Of a stretch of DNA of 64,000 nucleotides, positions 1 through 9,168 are shown piece after piece (positions within the stretch are counted from its first letter, which is position 1; each line of letters opens with the position of its first letter). The stretch covers positions 1-64,000 of the forward strand of contig JAFQBD010000050.1 of the NCBI GenBank assembly GCA_017416795.1, given 5' to 3'. Under the pieces are notes generated by a model. The model saw nothing but the letters and a program-made list of their open reading frames with translations, ran no database searches and had not been told where the DNA came from. The DNA is from Bacillota bacterium. Its GTDB lineage: Bacteria > Bacillota > Clostridia > Peptostreptococcales > Anaerovoracaceae. Position numbers and translations under genes: made by a program.

Positions 1-912
1 GCTGTCAAGAAGGACTACTACGTCCTTGCCGTGTTCAGCAAGCCTCTGTGCTCTGGCAAGGACCATCTCTGCAACCTTTACATGATGCTGTGGCATCTCG
101 TCAAAAGTAGAATAAATGACTTCGCTGCGCTCGGAAAGGCTGCGCTTCATATCTGTAACTTCTTCAGGTCTTTCATCGACCAGAAGAACGATCATCTCAA
201 CTTCAGGATGCTTCTTTTCGATGCTGTTGGCAAGCTTCTTGAGGAGCACTGTCTTGCCCGCCTTAGGAGGTGCCACTATGAGTCCTCTCTGACCTTTGCC
301 TATAGGTGCAATCAGATCGATCAGTCTGAGGCTCAGCTCTCTGCCTTCTTCCAGCACGAATCTCTCATTAGGGAATATCGGTGTCAGCTTATCGAAATCA
401 GGTCTTCTGATGGCTGCCCCCGGCTCATCTCCGTTGACCGAAACCACATAAAGGAGGGCACCGAAACGATCTTCACCTCTTGCAGGTCTGCAGATGCCCT
501 TGACCTTATCGCCCGTCTTCAGATTGAATCTTCTGATTTGGGTCTGCGACACATATATATCCTTGTCACTAGTCAGGAAGTTGTTGAATCGAAGGAAGCC
601 GAATCCGCTTTCAGCCAGTTCCAGGATTCCTTCTGCTTCGAAACGGTCGTCTTTCTCAGGCACGGCCCTGTCAGCTCCGCGTGGCTGCGCGGTCTCTTCA
701 GAAGCCTCAGCTCTTTGCGGCTGTGCGGTCTCCGCCTCCGGCACGCCTTCTTCATGCAAAGGCGCGCTTTGCACTTCGTCCATCTTCAGTGCTTCGATGA
801 TCTCCGCCTTTTTCATTTTCTCATAGCCTTCCAGACCGAATACTTTAGCGATCTCACGAAGTTCGGACACTTTTTTCTCCTTAAGTGTCTGTTCATCCAT
901 TGTTTTCCACAT
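1..912 (-). CDS. rho: Transcription termination factor Rho (partial, 304 N-terminal residues)
   Basis: Hexameric RNA-dependent ATPase that ends transcription in the cytoplasm. The minus strand reads an N-terminal Rho_N helical domain (about residues 12-45), then an acidic, Ala/Glu/Pro-rich linker (46-90), the RNA-binding cold-shock-like domain with ESGFGFLRF (101-109), and the ATPase with Walker A PPKAGKT (215-221). The frame is open to the window edge, so the C-terminal part lies outside. I chose the ATG at 912 because an AGGAA element sits 8 nt upstream; an in-frame ATG at 900 is the alternative. The Glu/Gln-rich insert between Rho_N and the RNA-binding domain resembles the variable inserts seen in other Rho proteins. 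Family assignment is very secure. Confidence 0.97.
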   Translation of the reverse strand, partial: MWKTMDEQTLKEKKVSELREIAKVFGLEGYEKMKKAEIIEALKMDEVQSAPLHEEGVPEAETAQPQRAEASEETAQPRGADRAVPEKDDRFEAEGILELAESGFGFLRFNNFLTSDKDIYVSQTQIRRFNLKTGDKVKGICRPARGEDRFGALLYVVSVNGDEPGAAIRRPDFDKLTPIFPNERFVLEEGRELSLRLIDLIAPIGKGQRGLIVAPPKAGKTVLLKKLANSIEKKHPEVEMIVLLVDERPEEVTDMKRSLSERSEVIYSTFDEMPQHHVKVAEMVLARAQRLAEHGKDVVVLLDS

Positions 913-1092
913 AAAAACAATTCCTTTCTTAAACAGGTTGCGATAAAAACATCATCCAATTGCAGGCTGACGCCATGATTTACCGTTATTCGTATGATTT
1001 ATAATTCCTCGGGTGATAAATAGAATTTCCAAATTAATATCAAAATCTGAGATGGGGAATTAGATAGTTCTGTGATTCTGAAATCTAATAAT

Positions 1093-1121
1093 AATATACA
1101 CCGAATTTGCCGATCAGGCAA
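1093..1121 (-). promoter_or_regulatory. Candidate promoter of rho
   Basis: The minus strand shows TTGCCT, 17 nt, then TATATT. It lies just downstream of the terminator that closes the RocB-like operon and would give rho a 5' leader of about 170 nt. Such a leader is compatible with autogenous control, which is known for rho in other bacteria but not shown here. Confidence 0.5.
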
Positions 1122-1126
1122 TAACA

Positions 1127-1158
1127 TAAAAAGCCCTCCCGACATCTTTATCGGGAGG
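1127..1158 (-). terminator. Intrinsic terminator of the permease/peptidase operon
   Basis: A perfect 8-bp stem CCTCCCGA/TCGGGAGG (1135-1142 with 1151-1158) is followed on the minus strand by a U-rich run. It lies 13 nt after the stop codon of the M20 peptidase. Confidence 0.85.
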
Positions 1159-1170
1159 ACCGTGTAATAT

Positions 1171-2805
1171 TTACTTCAAAAGATTATTGATGATGCGTTC
1201 ATACAGAGCAGGGATCACATCGAAATTATATTTCTTGTGAAGTCTTTCTGTATGCTTGTGCAAATCTTTGCCGTAGCAGCCGAGAACGATCCCCGGTACA
1301 GAGAACTTCTTCATGTCTTCTGTAGGAAGTGTCCACATCTGATTAGCTCCTACGATGTTGCTGAACAAGTAATCGTAGTCCTTGCTTTCATCGAGAGCTG
1401 TGAATGCCAGGTCGGATACTCCGTAGTAATCTTTTGACTTCAGGCTTTCGCCGAATTCTTCTTTAGCGAACTCGATGATATCATCGACTGCTGCCAGAAG
1501 TCTGGCCGCTCTTTCCTCTGTCTTATCCGGCATAACGTCAGGATAGTACGGAGGAATGAATGATATTATGATCATAGGCTGCTTAGCAGGTGCTGTTTCA
1601 TATGCCAGCTTAACGATCTTTATCGTAACATCCTGCATTTCAACGCCCGGCTTCATTTCTTCTTTGATCAGATCTTTGATCGCCTGATCGAAGTCTCCGT
1701 CATAGGCTTCTTTAGCTTCTTTGTAAAGCTGATCGAATGTCTTGACGCATGGCACGCAGTTGAGCTTAGCCGGATGTACGCCTGTCTTTTCGATATATGC
1801 CTTTTCGCGCATATCCATAAAATCAATGGCTGCCTTGAAGCTTTCTTCAGCGATCGCTGTCAGCTTCTTAACTGTTTCCTTAGGATCGAGACAAAGTGTC
1901 GAAAGTGTGTAATACGCTGCCGCATACAGCGGAGTCGAACATGAATATGTAGTCTTCAGGTCCATGCTCTTAAGCGCTACAGGTGACACACCAACGTCTG
2001 AACCAACTGATTCAACGAAATCAGGATTCAGCTGCATTCTCTTATATACCTCATTTGACATGAGGAGCGGGTCGATACCCAGGAACGGCTCTTCTGCGTG
2101 AGTAGCTGAGCCTACGAAGAAGAACATCGGCATAAGTTTGCCCTGTGAACCGTAATGGATATAGTGGTTAGGGTCAGTTGCCTGATTTTCTACCATATAA
2201 CATTCCGGCATGAGAAGAGCTTCGTATTCTACGCCCTTTTCTTCTTTAAACTGATTGAAGAACGGAACGGCTCTCAGCATTCCTTCGGAATTCGTTTCTT
2301 CTCCGCAAACACCTACATAGAGCAGGTTGCCGTTGATGCCGCCTTCTTCTGCATAGTGACGGAGCAGTTCCAATGAGAGGGCATGGCCGATCTTCATGTC
2401 AGCAGTTCCTCTTCCGAAGTACCATTCGCCGCTTTCATAATCCTTGCGAGTTTCTTCATCCATAGGAAGTTCATTGATACGCTTAGTGATAGTCTCGATA
2501 TCGTAAGCTTCCTTCTTAAGATGTCCGAACTCTTCAACGTCAACTACGTCATAATGCCCTACGAGAAGGATGACCTTCTTGCTTTCAGGGCAACATTCCA
2601 GATATGCAGTTACTATGCGTCTTCCCAGCACATCGTCCTCAAGGGGAACGAGCTGAACATTTTCTCTATGTTCTGCAAAGTACGGGATCTCATATAGCAT
2701 CTCTTCAAGTTTCTGTGCGCCGAGATCTTCTGTAACTGTCCCGGAAACACTTGGAACGGCTACAAGCCGTTCCAAATTGTCATATATTCTGTCTTTACTT
2801 ATCAT
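1171..2805 (-). CDS. M20 family peptidase, RocB-like
   Basis: Predicted zinc-dependent cytoplasmic amidohydrolase/peptidase of 544 residues, the length typical of the RocB branch (arginine utilisation protein in Bacillus). The metal-binding pattern is visible: GHYDVVD with H84 and D86, GRGTADMK with D136, and the catalytic GEE at 168-170. A good ribosome site precedes the ATG at 2805. It lies 24 nt after the APC permease stop and shares its terminator, so the two are probably one operon for importing and cleaving an amino acid derivative or peptide. The exact substrate cannot be read from sequence, and RocB's own enzymatic activity is poorly defined. Confidence 0.85.
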   Translation of the reverse strand: MISKDRIYDNLERLVAVPSVSGTVTEDLGAQKLEEMLYEIPYFAEHRENVQLVPLEDDVLGRRIVTAYLECCPESKKVILLVGHYDVVDVEEFGHLKKEAYDIETITKRINELPMDEETRKDYESGEWYFGRGTADMKIGHALSLELLRHYAEEGGINGNLLYVGVCGEETNSEGMLRAVPFFNQFKEEKGVEYEALLMPECYMVENQATDPNHYIHYGSQGKLMPMFFFVGSATHAEEPFLGIDPLLMSNEVYKRMQLNPDFVESVGSDVGVSPVALKSMDLKTTYSCSTPLYAAAYYTLSTLCLDPKETVKKLTAIAEESFKAAIDFMDMREKAYIEKTGVHPAKLNCVPCVKTFDQLYKEAKEAYDGDFDQAIKDLIKEEMKPGVEMQDVTIKIVKLAYETAPAKQPMIIISFIPPYYPDVMPDKTEERAARLLAAVDDIIEFAKEEFGESLKSKDYYGVSDLAFTALDESKDYDYLFSNIVGANQMWTLPTEDMKKFSVPGIVLGCYGKDLHKHTERLHKKYNFDVIPALYERIINNLLK

Positions 2806-2829
2806 GCTTATCTCTCCTCAGAAAGATGA

Positions 2830-4242
2830 TTATACACTTACGTTCTTAACAGCGTCAGCACCCTTCTTCTTAACGAAGATCCTGCATCCGATGTAGATAG
2901 CTAAGTACAGGATAGCGCAAACGATGATACCAACTCTTTCGCCAGGGTCAACCAGAGTAGCAACCAACATCAGCATGAATGCGATGATACCCAGGATAGG
3001 AATCAGTGGGAATGCAGGAGTCTTGTACTTCAGATCTTCTACCTTACCGCCGTCAGCAATGTACTTCTTTCTGAATTTGTAGCAGGAAGCGCAGATCACA
3101 GTGTACAGGAAGATGTTACATCCACCGATCAGGTACAGGATGAATACGTATACCGTATCAGGTGCAACGAATTCAGCAACGATAGCAGCCATTCCGCAAA
3201 TCATTGAGATACCCAGAGCTCTTACAGGAACGCCCTTCTTATTTGTAGTTGCGAAGAACTTAGGTGCCTGTCCGAACTTAGCCATTGACCACAGGTATCT
3301 TGAACTTTCGTATACGAAATAGTTACCTGAAGTCAGAGCTGATGTCAGTACGATGAGGTTTACAACCAGAGCAGCGCTGTCAAGACCTGCATTTCTGAAG
3401 ATATAAGCAAATGGTGAGCCGAGAACGTCAGCCTGATCAGCAGGGAGCAGCATGCAAACGAATGCGATACATACTAATACTACTGCCAGCAGAACGATGA
3501 TTGTCAGATTGATTGTTGTACCCATCTTGTTTTCATCTTTCAGTTCGCCTGCTGTTGAACCGATGATTTCTGTTCCTGCATATGCGTAGAATGATGTCAG
3601 GATACAACCGCACATTGCTAATAATGTAACCTTTTCTTCACCTGCACTGTGTGATACTGCAGCAGCATCATATCCGAATCCGCCGAACAGCATAGCAGCG
3701 CCAACAATGATGAATGCAACTACCAGTAACAGCTTGAGAGTTGAAGCCCAGAATGAGATTTCGCCAAACAGTTTAGCATCCAGCATGTTCAGACCGAGCA
3801 TTACTAATGCGAATACAACGATCCATAACCAAGTTGGTGAGCCCGGAATAACGTCTCTCATGATGATAGCACTTGCTACTACCTGTGCTGAAATTGTAGT
3901 AGCTCCGCCTACCCAGCCTACCCAGCCGATAGTCATACCGAGAGCAGGACCGCAGAATTCTGTAGCGTAAGCCTGCTGTGCACCTGATACAGGCATTGCA
4001 GCTGACATTTCGCCCAGACATGCAGTCATAAGCCATGCGATAAATCCACCGATGATGTAAAGAATGATAGCACCCCAAGGACCTACTGTTGACAGTACGT
4101 CACCGGAGCTCAGGAACAGACCTGTTCCCAGTGTTCCGCCTACGCCTACCATAACAGCAGATTTGATAGGCATTGTTCTATGTAAGCCTGAACTCTGCTG
4201 CATAACACGTTCGACGCATGCGACTTTTTTAGGTTCGCTCAT
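2830..4242 (-). CDS. APC superfamily amino acid permease
   Basis: Integral membrane amino acid transporter of 470 residues with about 12 hydrophobic segments. The N-terminal consensus GVGGTLGTGLFLSSG (about 33-47), typical of the amino acid-polyamine-organocation superfamily, follows a short charged cytoplasmic tail. The AGGAGG ribosome site at 4251-4256 fixes the start. It is the first gene of a two-gene operon with the downstream M20 peptidase, suggesting uptake of the compound that the peptidase hydrolyses. The closest named relatives by motif are the lysine/basic amino acid permeases, but substrate specificity is inference. Confidence 0.9.
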   Translation of the reverse strand: MSEPKKVACVERVMQQSSGLHRTMPIKSAVMVGVGGTLGTGLFLSSGDVLSTVGPWGAIILYIIGGFIAWLMTACLGEMSAAMPVSGAQQAYATEFCGPALGMTIGWVGWVGGATTISAQVVASAIIMRDVIPGSPTWLWIVVFALVMLGLNMLDAKLFGEISFWASTLKLLLVVAFIIVGAAMLFGGFGYDAAAVSHSAGEEKVTLLAMCGCILTSFYAYAGTEIIGSTAGELKDENKMGTTINLTIIVLLAVVLVCIAFVCMLLPADQADVLGSPFAYIFRNAGLDSAALVVNLIVLTSALTSGNYFVYESSRYLWSMAKFGQAPKFFATTNKKGVPVRALGISMICGMAAIVAEFVAPDTVYVFILYLIGGCNIFLYTVICASCYKFRKKYIADGGKVEDLKYKTPAFPLIPILGIIAFMLMLVATLVDPGERVGIIVCAILYLAIYIGCRIFVKKKGADAVKNVSV

Positions 4243-4322
4243 GATAATTTCCTCCTATAAATTTGAATGATTATTTTGAATAAAGACACAAAGTCGTGCA
4301 TTATTATGCGTCTATGTTAAAT

Positions 4323-4350
4323 ATTATAACACCTTTATTAACATTAACAA
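4323..4350 (-). promoter_or_regulatory. Promoter of the permease/peptidase operon
   Basis: The minus strand shows TTGTTA, 16 nt, TATAAT. The predicted transcript starts about 75 nt upstream of the permease start codon. Confidence 0.6.
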
Positions 4351-4432
4351 CCCTTCCGGCAAAGGTTTCACTTTACAGCAAGAAAGTGCACTTTTCACAC
4401 CAAAAAAGACGCCCCGTCACGCAGAATGTCTC

Positions 4433-4463
4433 AAATAAAAACCGGCGGGGATATCCCCGCCGG
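4433..4463 (-). terminator. Intrinsic terminator of hbd
   Basis: A perfect, GC-rich 9-bp stem CCGGCGGGG/CCCCGCCGG (4442-4450 with 4455-4463) with an ATAT loop. It is followed on the minus strand by a T-rich stretch and lies about 40 nt after the hbd stop. Confidence 0.85.
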
Positions 4464-4504
4464 CACAAATCACGCATATTGCTGTCAAACGCAGCCTTTG
4501 ATTC

Positions 4505-5353
4505 TTATTTGTTGTAGTTGTAGAAACCTTCGCCTGTCTTTCTTCCCAGCTTGCCGCCTCTTACCATCTTCTTCAGGAGTGGATGAGGTCTGTACTTAGG
4601 ATCACCGTATTCAGTGTACAGAGTTTCCATGATAGCCAGACATACGTCCAGACCTACCAGGTCGCCCAGTGCGAGAGGTCCCATTGGGTGGTTAGCGCCC
4701 AGCTGCATAGCTGCGTCGATACCTTCAACGTCAGCAACGCCGTCAGCCAGGATGCCGATACCTTCGTTGATCATAGGGATCAGGATTCTGTTTACTACGA
4801 ATCCAGGAGCTTCTTCTACGTCAACAGGAGTCTTGCCCAGAGTCTTAGTCAGCTCAACGATAGTTTCTCTTGTTTCGTCTGAAGTTGCCAGCCCCTTAAC
4901 GATCTCAACCAGCTTCATTGCAGGAACAGGGTTGAAGAAGTGCATTCCGATGATCTTGTCCGGTCTGTTAGTTGCTGCAGCGATCTCTGTGATCGACAGA
5001 GCTGAAGTGTTAGTAGCGATGATAGCTTCAGGCTTGCACAGTTCGTCCAGTTCCTTGAACAGAGCCTTCTTAGCTTCCATATCTTCTGTAGCTGCTTCTA
5101 TGATAAGGTCTGCATCCTTGATGATCTCGATGTCAGTTGATCCCTGGATTCTTCCCATGATCTCAGCCTTGTCAGCTTCAGTGATCTTTTCCTTCTTGAT
5201 CAGCTTGTCGAGGTTCTTTTCAACAGTTGCGATACCCTTGTCTACTGATGTCTGTCTTCTTGCTCTCAGTACTACGTTGAATCCCTTCTGTGCACATACC
5301 TGGATGATTCCAGCGCCCATTGTACCTGTGCCGAGTACGCCAATTGTTTTCAT
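4505..5353 (-). CDS. hbd: 3-hydroxybutyryl-CoA dehydrogenase
   Basis: NAD(P)-dependent interconversion of acetoacetyl-CoA and 3-hydroxybutyryl-CoA in butyrate-type fermentation, cytoplasmic. The protein has 282 residues, the usual length. The dinucleotide fold has GTGTMG at 8-13, and the catalytic histidine lies in HFFNP (H138) with the partner glutamate near E150. The ribosome site GGAGG precedes the ATG. Unlike the bcs-type operons of many clostridia, it stands alone here with its own promoter and terminator; thiolase, crotonase and butyryl-CoA dehydrogenase genes are not in the window. Confidence 0.95.
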   Translation of the reverse strand: MKTIGVLGTGTMGAGIIQVCAQKGFNVVLRARRQTSVDKGIATVEKNLDKLIKKEKITEADKAEIMGRIQGSTDIEIIKDADLIIEAATEDMEAKKALFKELDELCKPEAIIATNTSALSITEIAAATNRPDKIIGMHFFNPVPAMKLVEIVKGLATSDETRETIVELTKTLGKTPVDVEEAPGFVVNRILIPMINEGIGILADGVADVEGIDAAMQLGANHPMGPLALGDLVGLDVCLAIMETLYTEYGDPKYRPHPLLKKMVRGGKLGRKTGEGFYNYNK

Positions 5354-5438
5354 AATGGTTATCCTCCTATCTTTATATAGCTTACCAGCTTATATTTCTT
5401 CCAAAGGCGCACGAGTCTCTTCGTTTGCCTTGTCTTTA

Positions 5439-5467
5439 ATTGTACGATATTTCTCCAATATTGGAAA
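5439..5467 (-). promoter_or_regulatory. Candidate hbd promoter with overlapping palindrome
   Basis: The minus strand shows TTTCCA, 17 nt, TACAAT. A perfect 10-bp palindrome CCAATATTGG (5455-5464) covers the spacer and the edge of the -35 box, where a repressor could block polymerase. It does not match the TTGTGAA-type Rex operator. Regulator unknown. Confidence 0.45.
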
Positions 5468-5489
5468 GTCTTTTTTTCAGAAAATAGTG

Positions 5490-7160
5490 TTATTTTTCAT
5501 ATACGACTCTGCCGCCTACCATCGTCATCACAGGAAGAATATCCTTGATAGTCAGCGGATCACAAGTGAATATGTCTGTATCAAGCACCACCACGTCAGC
5601 ATAATATCCCGGCTTGATCCTGCCCTTCACATCTTCCATGAATTCGCAGTATGCGCTTTCGTATGTATATGCATCGATGGCAGTCTCAACATCAACGCAT
5701 TCCTTAGGATAAAATCCGCCTTCAGGTTTGTTGTTTATGTCGACTCTGTTTACTGCCTGATGGATGTTCCAGAACGGATTGCAGTCTTCCACCGGACAAT
5801 CTGTTCCGTATGACAGATGAGCCCCGCGTTTCAGCAGCGTACCGAATGCCAGACAAGTCTCTGTCAGCTCATCCTTGAATATCTGCTGCATCACGTCCAT
5901 ATCAGAACCCATGAATATAGGCTGTGCCATAACTAATATATCTTTATCGACGATCCTGTCGATCAGATCATTGTCCGTAACCTGACAGTGGATCAGCCCA
6001 TGACGAAGCTTGTTTTCGCCATCGATGAACGCCTTCTCATAAGAATCCAGCGTCTCGGTCATGGCCAAGTCCCCAATAGTATGTGTCACCACCTGGATGC
6101 CGTGCTCGGCTGCGATCTTACAATATCTGTCCATCTCTTCCGGTTCTATACAGCTGACACCGAAATTGTCGGGACCGTCAAGATATCCGTCCTTCACCAT
6201 GGCCGTACGCGCTCCCAAGCTGCCGTCCTTGTATAATTTCAGCGGTCCGAGAGTCAGCCAAGGATCCTTGCCGAAGCCCAGTGCACTTTCCGGATAACTG
6301 CCCTTTGCACCTTCTCCGGAAACCAGATATTCTTCGAACTCCTCAGGGCTGTCGAACAAGTTCTGATGCCTGAATCTAAGCAAAGCCTCGCCTCTTTCGT
6401 AAAGCTCACTGTACGTTTCGAAGGCGCCTGCGCCTTTGCACTCGGGATAGCCCACATCGTTGGCCTGGATAGAAGTGAGGCCGTGTACCACAGCATACTT
6501 CATGCCTTCCAAAAGTGCTGCCTGTCGTTCTGCCTTGTCAGGCGTCGGAATCAGTTCGTTAACCACGAAGCACGCGTTTTCAGTGAATATTCCGCTAGGG
6601 AAGCCGTCTTCTTCCAGCCTGATCTCACCGCCCGGGATCTCAGGAACTTCCTTGTCGTATCCCAGGAGCTCGATGGCCTTCGTATTGGCCGAAAGCATGT
6701 GGCCGCAGACTCTCTCCATGATCACCGGGATGTCGGTGCTGATCTTATCAAGATCGTGGCGTGTCGGCATACGCTTCTCGCCTTCAGTGAATGTGTCCTG
6801 GTTCCAGCCCAGCGCATGCATGCCGTTTGATACGCGGTCGGGATATTTCTCGATAAACTGCCTGCATCGCTCTATCATGTGATCGATGGACTTGACATCA
6901 TCGATCTTCGCCTTCTGCAGAGTCCTGCCAAATGACAGCAGGTGCATGTGGGAATCATTGAGTCCCGGAATGATGGTCCTGCCTTCGCAGTCGATGCTCT
7001 CGTATCCATCTGCCTCGTCCGCATCATCGCTTACGCCTGCCTTCGCTAAAATCTCTTCATCTGTACCTATCGCTGAGATGATACCATCCTCGATAAGCAC
7101 TGCCTGAGCAAAAACGCCCTTTTCTACATAAACTTTGCCGTTAAATAATACTGTTTTCAT
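5490..7160 (-). CDS. Metal-dependent amidohydrolase, YtcJ-like
   Basis: Cytoplasmic hydrolase of the amidohydrolase superfamily (Amidohydro_3/YtcJ group), 556 residues. The N-terminal composite beta domain precedes the TIM barrel; the metal-binding HxH is in NDSHMH (H71, H73), with further conserved His/Asp motifs GLIHCQ and SYGTDCPVE toward the C terminus. I start at the ATG at 7160, which follows a GAGAGG element; a TTG codon 15 nt upstream is less likely. It lies 67 nt downstream of pgi on the same strand. Substrates of this group are mostly unknown (cyclic amides and imides are possible). Confidence 0.85.
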   Translation of the reverse strand: MKTVLFNGKVYVEKGVFAQAVLIEDGIISAIGTDEEILAKAGVSDDADEADGYESIDCEGRTIIPGLNDSHMHLLSFGRTLQKAKIDDVKSIDHMIERCRQFIEKYPDRVSNGMHALGWNQDTFTEGEKRMPTRHDLDKISTDIPVIMERVCGHMLSANTKAIELLGYDKEVPEIPGGEIRLEEDGFPSGIFTENACFVVNELIPTPDKAERQAALLEGMKYAVVHGLTSIQANDVGYPECKGAGAFETYSELYERGEALLRFRHQNLFDSPEEFEEYLVSGEGAKGSYPESALGFGKDPWLTLGPLKLYKDGSLGARTAMVKDGYLDGPDNFGVSCIEPEEMDRYCKIAAEHGIQVVTHTIGDLAMTETLDSYEKAFIDGENKLRHGLIHCQVTDNDLIDRIVDKDILVMAQPIFMGSDMDVMQQIFKDELTETCLAFGTLLKRGAHLSYGTDCPVEDCNPFWNIHQAVNRVDINNKPEGGFYPKECVDVETAIDAYTYESAYCEFMEDVKGRIKPGYYADVVVLDTDIFTCDPLTIKDILPVMTMVGGRVVYEK

Positions 7161-7227
7161 TTCTGCCTCTCTCAAATGTCATTTATATATTGATCAAATT
7201 ATTGTGCTCTGCCTCTTATTTCTGTAT

Positions 7228-8457
7228 TTACAGCTGGCCCAGCGCCTTTCTCATCTCGCGCTTGTAATCTTCTACGCCCGGCTGATCGAACGGATCAACT
7301 CCCATCAGCATTCCTGTTATAGCGCAAGTAGTCTGCAGGAAGTACAGCAGCTGACCGTAATGATATGCGTCCAGCTTAGGGATATGGATCTCGATCACCT
7401 GGATGCCTGCCTGCCTGTGAGCTGCAGTAACGCCCTGTACTGCCGCACGGTTCAGATCTTCCAGCGTCTTTCCTGCCAGTACACCTGCCGGGATCATGAT
7501 CTCTTCTTCATATTCGTCTACTACGATTACTGTCTCGAAGAAGATCTGGCTGCCCTGCTGCAGGAACTGCCCCATGGAGTGGAGATCTGTAGAGAAGTTG
7601 AGTGTAGCTGGGAAGAGTCCCTTACCGTCCTTACCTTCACTCTCTCCGTAGAGCTGCTTCATCCACTCGCCCAGATATGTGAGCCTAGGATCATAGAATT
7701 CTATAGTTTCGATAGCCTTGCCCTGTTCCATCATCAGCTGTCTTGCGATGGCGTAATCAGTGGCATCCTTATCCCATTCAGGAGAAACTGCCGCTGCCTT
7801 TTCACCTTCTATCAGCGCTCTGATATCGATGCCTGCAACAGCCATAGGGAAGAGTCCCGCAGGAGTCATTGCGGAATATCTGCCGCCGATATCTCCCGGG
7901 ATCTCGAAATTGACGTAATCAGCTTCGTTAGTCTCTGCGCGAAGCGTGCCGCTTTCTTTATCAGTGATAGTAATGATCCTTCTTGCTGCCGCTTCCTTGC
8001 TGCCGTATTTCTTCTCCATCAGTTCCTTCAGTATGTCGAAGGCTGCCCTGATCTCCATAGTGTTTCCTGACTTGCTCACTACGCAAAGCACAGTTTCCTT
8101 CCTGCTCATCTCATCCATCAAAGCTCTGTGGTACGGGCTGCAGAAGTTTATTCCCGCAAAACGCACTTCGATACCGTCTTCAGTCTTTGGCAATGCCTCG
8201 ATGGCTGCCTTGGCGCTCATGTATGATCCGCCGATACCGATGACTACCATCAGCTCAGCCTCTGTCTTGACTATGTCAGCCACATTCAGTATGTAATCCA
8301 GCTCAGCCTTATCCTGGTTGAGAGGCGCCTGCACCCATCCTGTGAAGTCCAGCTCTCCCGACCAAAGCTTGTCGAGGCCTGTATTGGCCTGCGCCTTTTT
8401 AGCTGCTATATCTTCTGCCTTGATATCAGTATTTTTCAAACTTACTTTAATGTCCAT
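7228..8457 (-). CDS. pgi: Glucose-6-phosphate isomerase
   Basis: Interconverts glucose 6-phosphate and fructose 6-phosphate in glycolysis and gluconeogenesis. The SIS-type sugar isomerase fold carries the family signatures VVIGIGGSYMSAKA, VVSKSGNTMEIRAAFD and QQGSQIFFET. At 409 residues it is somewhat shorter than the roughly 450-residue Firmicute enzymes, but the conserved blocks are all present. A purine-rich ribosome site precedes the ATG at 8457. The downstream amidohydrolase may be cotranscribed. Confidence 0.95.
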   Translation of the reverse strand: MDIKVSLKNTDIKAEDIAAKKAQANTGLDKLWSGELDFTGWVQAPLNQDKAELDYILNVADIVKTEAELMVVIGIGGSYMSAKAAIEALPKTEDGIEVRFAGINFCSPYHRALMDEMSRKETVLCVVSKSGNTMEIRAAFDILKELMEKKYGSKEAAARRIITITDKESGTLRAETNEADYVNFEIPGDIGGRYSAMTPAGLFPMAVAGIDIRALIEGEKAAAVSPEWDKDATDYAIARQLMMEQGKAIETIEFYDPRLTYLGEWMKQLYGESEGKDGKGLFPATLNFSTDLHSMGQFLQQGSQIFFETVIVVDEYEEEIMIPAGVLAGKTLEDLNRAAVQGVTAAHRQAGIQVIEIHIPKLDAYHYGQLLYFLQTTCAITGMLMGVDPFDQPGVEDYKREMRKALGQL

Positions 8458-8583
8458 ATTCGTACCTTTCCTTTCCCGGGACCCTTTTTTATAACATATC
8501 TATTGTATCACTTGATGGCCCATCTTCAATAGGTTATGTCGAAAAATCCATTAGTATTTCTCCTATTTCCGCCTGTTTCTGCG

Positions 8584-8624
8584 AAAAAAGTCGCCCTGCG
8601 AAATCTCCGTCATTTCGTAGGGCG
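8584..8624 (-). terminator. Strong hairpin with U-tract on the minus strand, upstream of pgi
   Basis: Arms CGCCCTGCGAAAT (8592-8604) and ATTTCGTAGGGCG (8612-8624) form 13 pairs with one G-U. The minus strand then has a run of six U. No minus-strand gene ends nearby, so it either catches read-through from the anti-sigma operon (antisense to the secreted-protein gene) or acts as an attenuator in a pgi leader. Confidence 0.65.
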
Positions 8625-8631
8625 TTATTGA

Positions 8632-8660
8632 TTGTTGGTCTTCATATTATACTTTAGAAT
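8632..8660 (+). promoter_or_regulatory. Candidate promoter of the small secreted protein gene
   Basis: TTGTTG, 17 nt, TAGAAT, ending about 47 nt upstream of the start codon. The -10 is good and the -35 weak, so an activator or an alternative sigma could be involved. Confidence 0.4.
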
Positions 8661-8706
8661 CCCTTTCAAAATCATCACTGTCGATGAACAGAAAGGAGAC
8701 AAATTT

Positions 8707-9168
8707 ATGAAAAAAAGATTAGCATGTTTTATCTTCGCAGCCGCTATGGTACTCTCACTTCCGGTAGCGGCCTTCGCTGCAGACACACCGACACTTCCGA
8801 CAGAACCGATCGAATCCGAAGCGACAGTTGGAGGAGAAGCGAGCGTGATGTCGGTGTCGACAAGCTATGTAAATACAGATAGATTAAGTAACACAAGTGG
8901 AAAAGTTACTGCATATGCTACCTTTACTAAAACAGCTTCTAAGGCTGTTTGTATTATATATTTGCAAGAAAAATATAATGGGTCATGGAGAACTGCAACA
9001 GGACTTGGTACCACCTCATATACTAAAACGGCCTTTAATACAAACTCTATAACTGCAGGAAAAACATTTACATTAATTAGCGGTAAAGTTTACCGTGCTA
9101 AAGTTGTAGTAACAGATACTATTAATGGTACAACCTCTTCTAAAACACATTACTCTGGTTCATTCTAA
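8707..9168 (+). CDS. Small secreted protein, function unknown
   Basis: Encodes 153 residues with a clear Sec signal peptide: KKR start, hydrophobic core, and predicted cleavage after AFA at about residue 24. The mature part is rich in Thr, Ser and aromatic residues with an alternating pattern suggesting a beta-sandwich; no cysteine pair or enzymatic motif is visible. It resembles small secreted proteins of unknown function in other Clostridia, but I cannot name a family firmly. The start is fixed by AAAGGAG at 8692-8698. Codons before about 8866 are GC-rich (60% in one 60-base line) and later ones AT-rich (about 30%), a sharp break within the gene. Its 3' end overlaps the convergent anti-sigma gene by 9 nt. 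Confidence 0.8.
   Translation: MKKRLACFIFAAAMVLSLPVAAFAADTPTLPTEPIESEATVGGEASVMSVSTSYVNTDRLSNTSGKVTAYATFTKTASKAVCIIYLQEKYNGSWRTATGLGTTSYTKTAFNTNSITAGKTFTLISGKVYRAKVVVTDTINGTTSSKTHYSGSF

Noticed and set aside
31..978. A 315-codon open frame on the plus strand at the left edge
   Set aside because: It is antisense to the rho frame, which shows all Rho motifs; the plus-strand translation has no recognisable features.
4614..5813. A 399-codon plus-strand frame
   Set aside because: Antisense to hbd and the amidohydrolase and spans their intergenic region; low-complexity Ser/Ile-rich translation, typical of a shadow frame.
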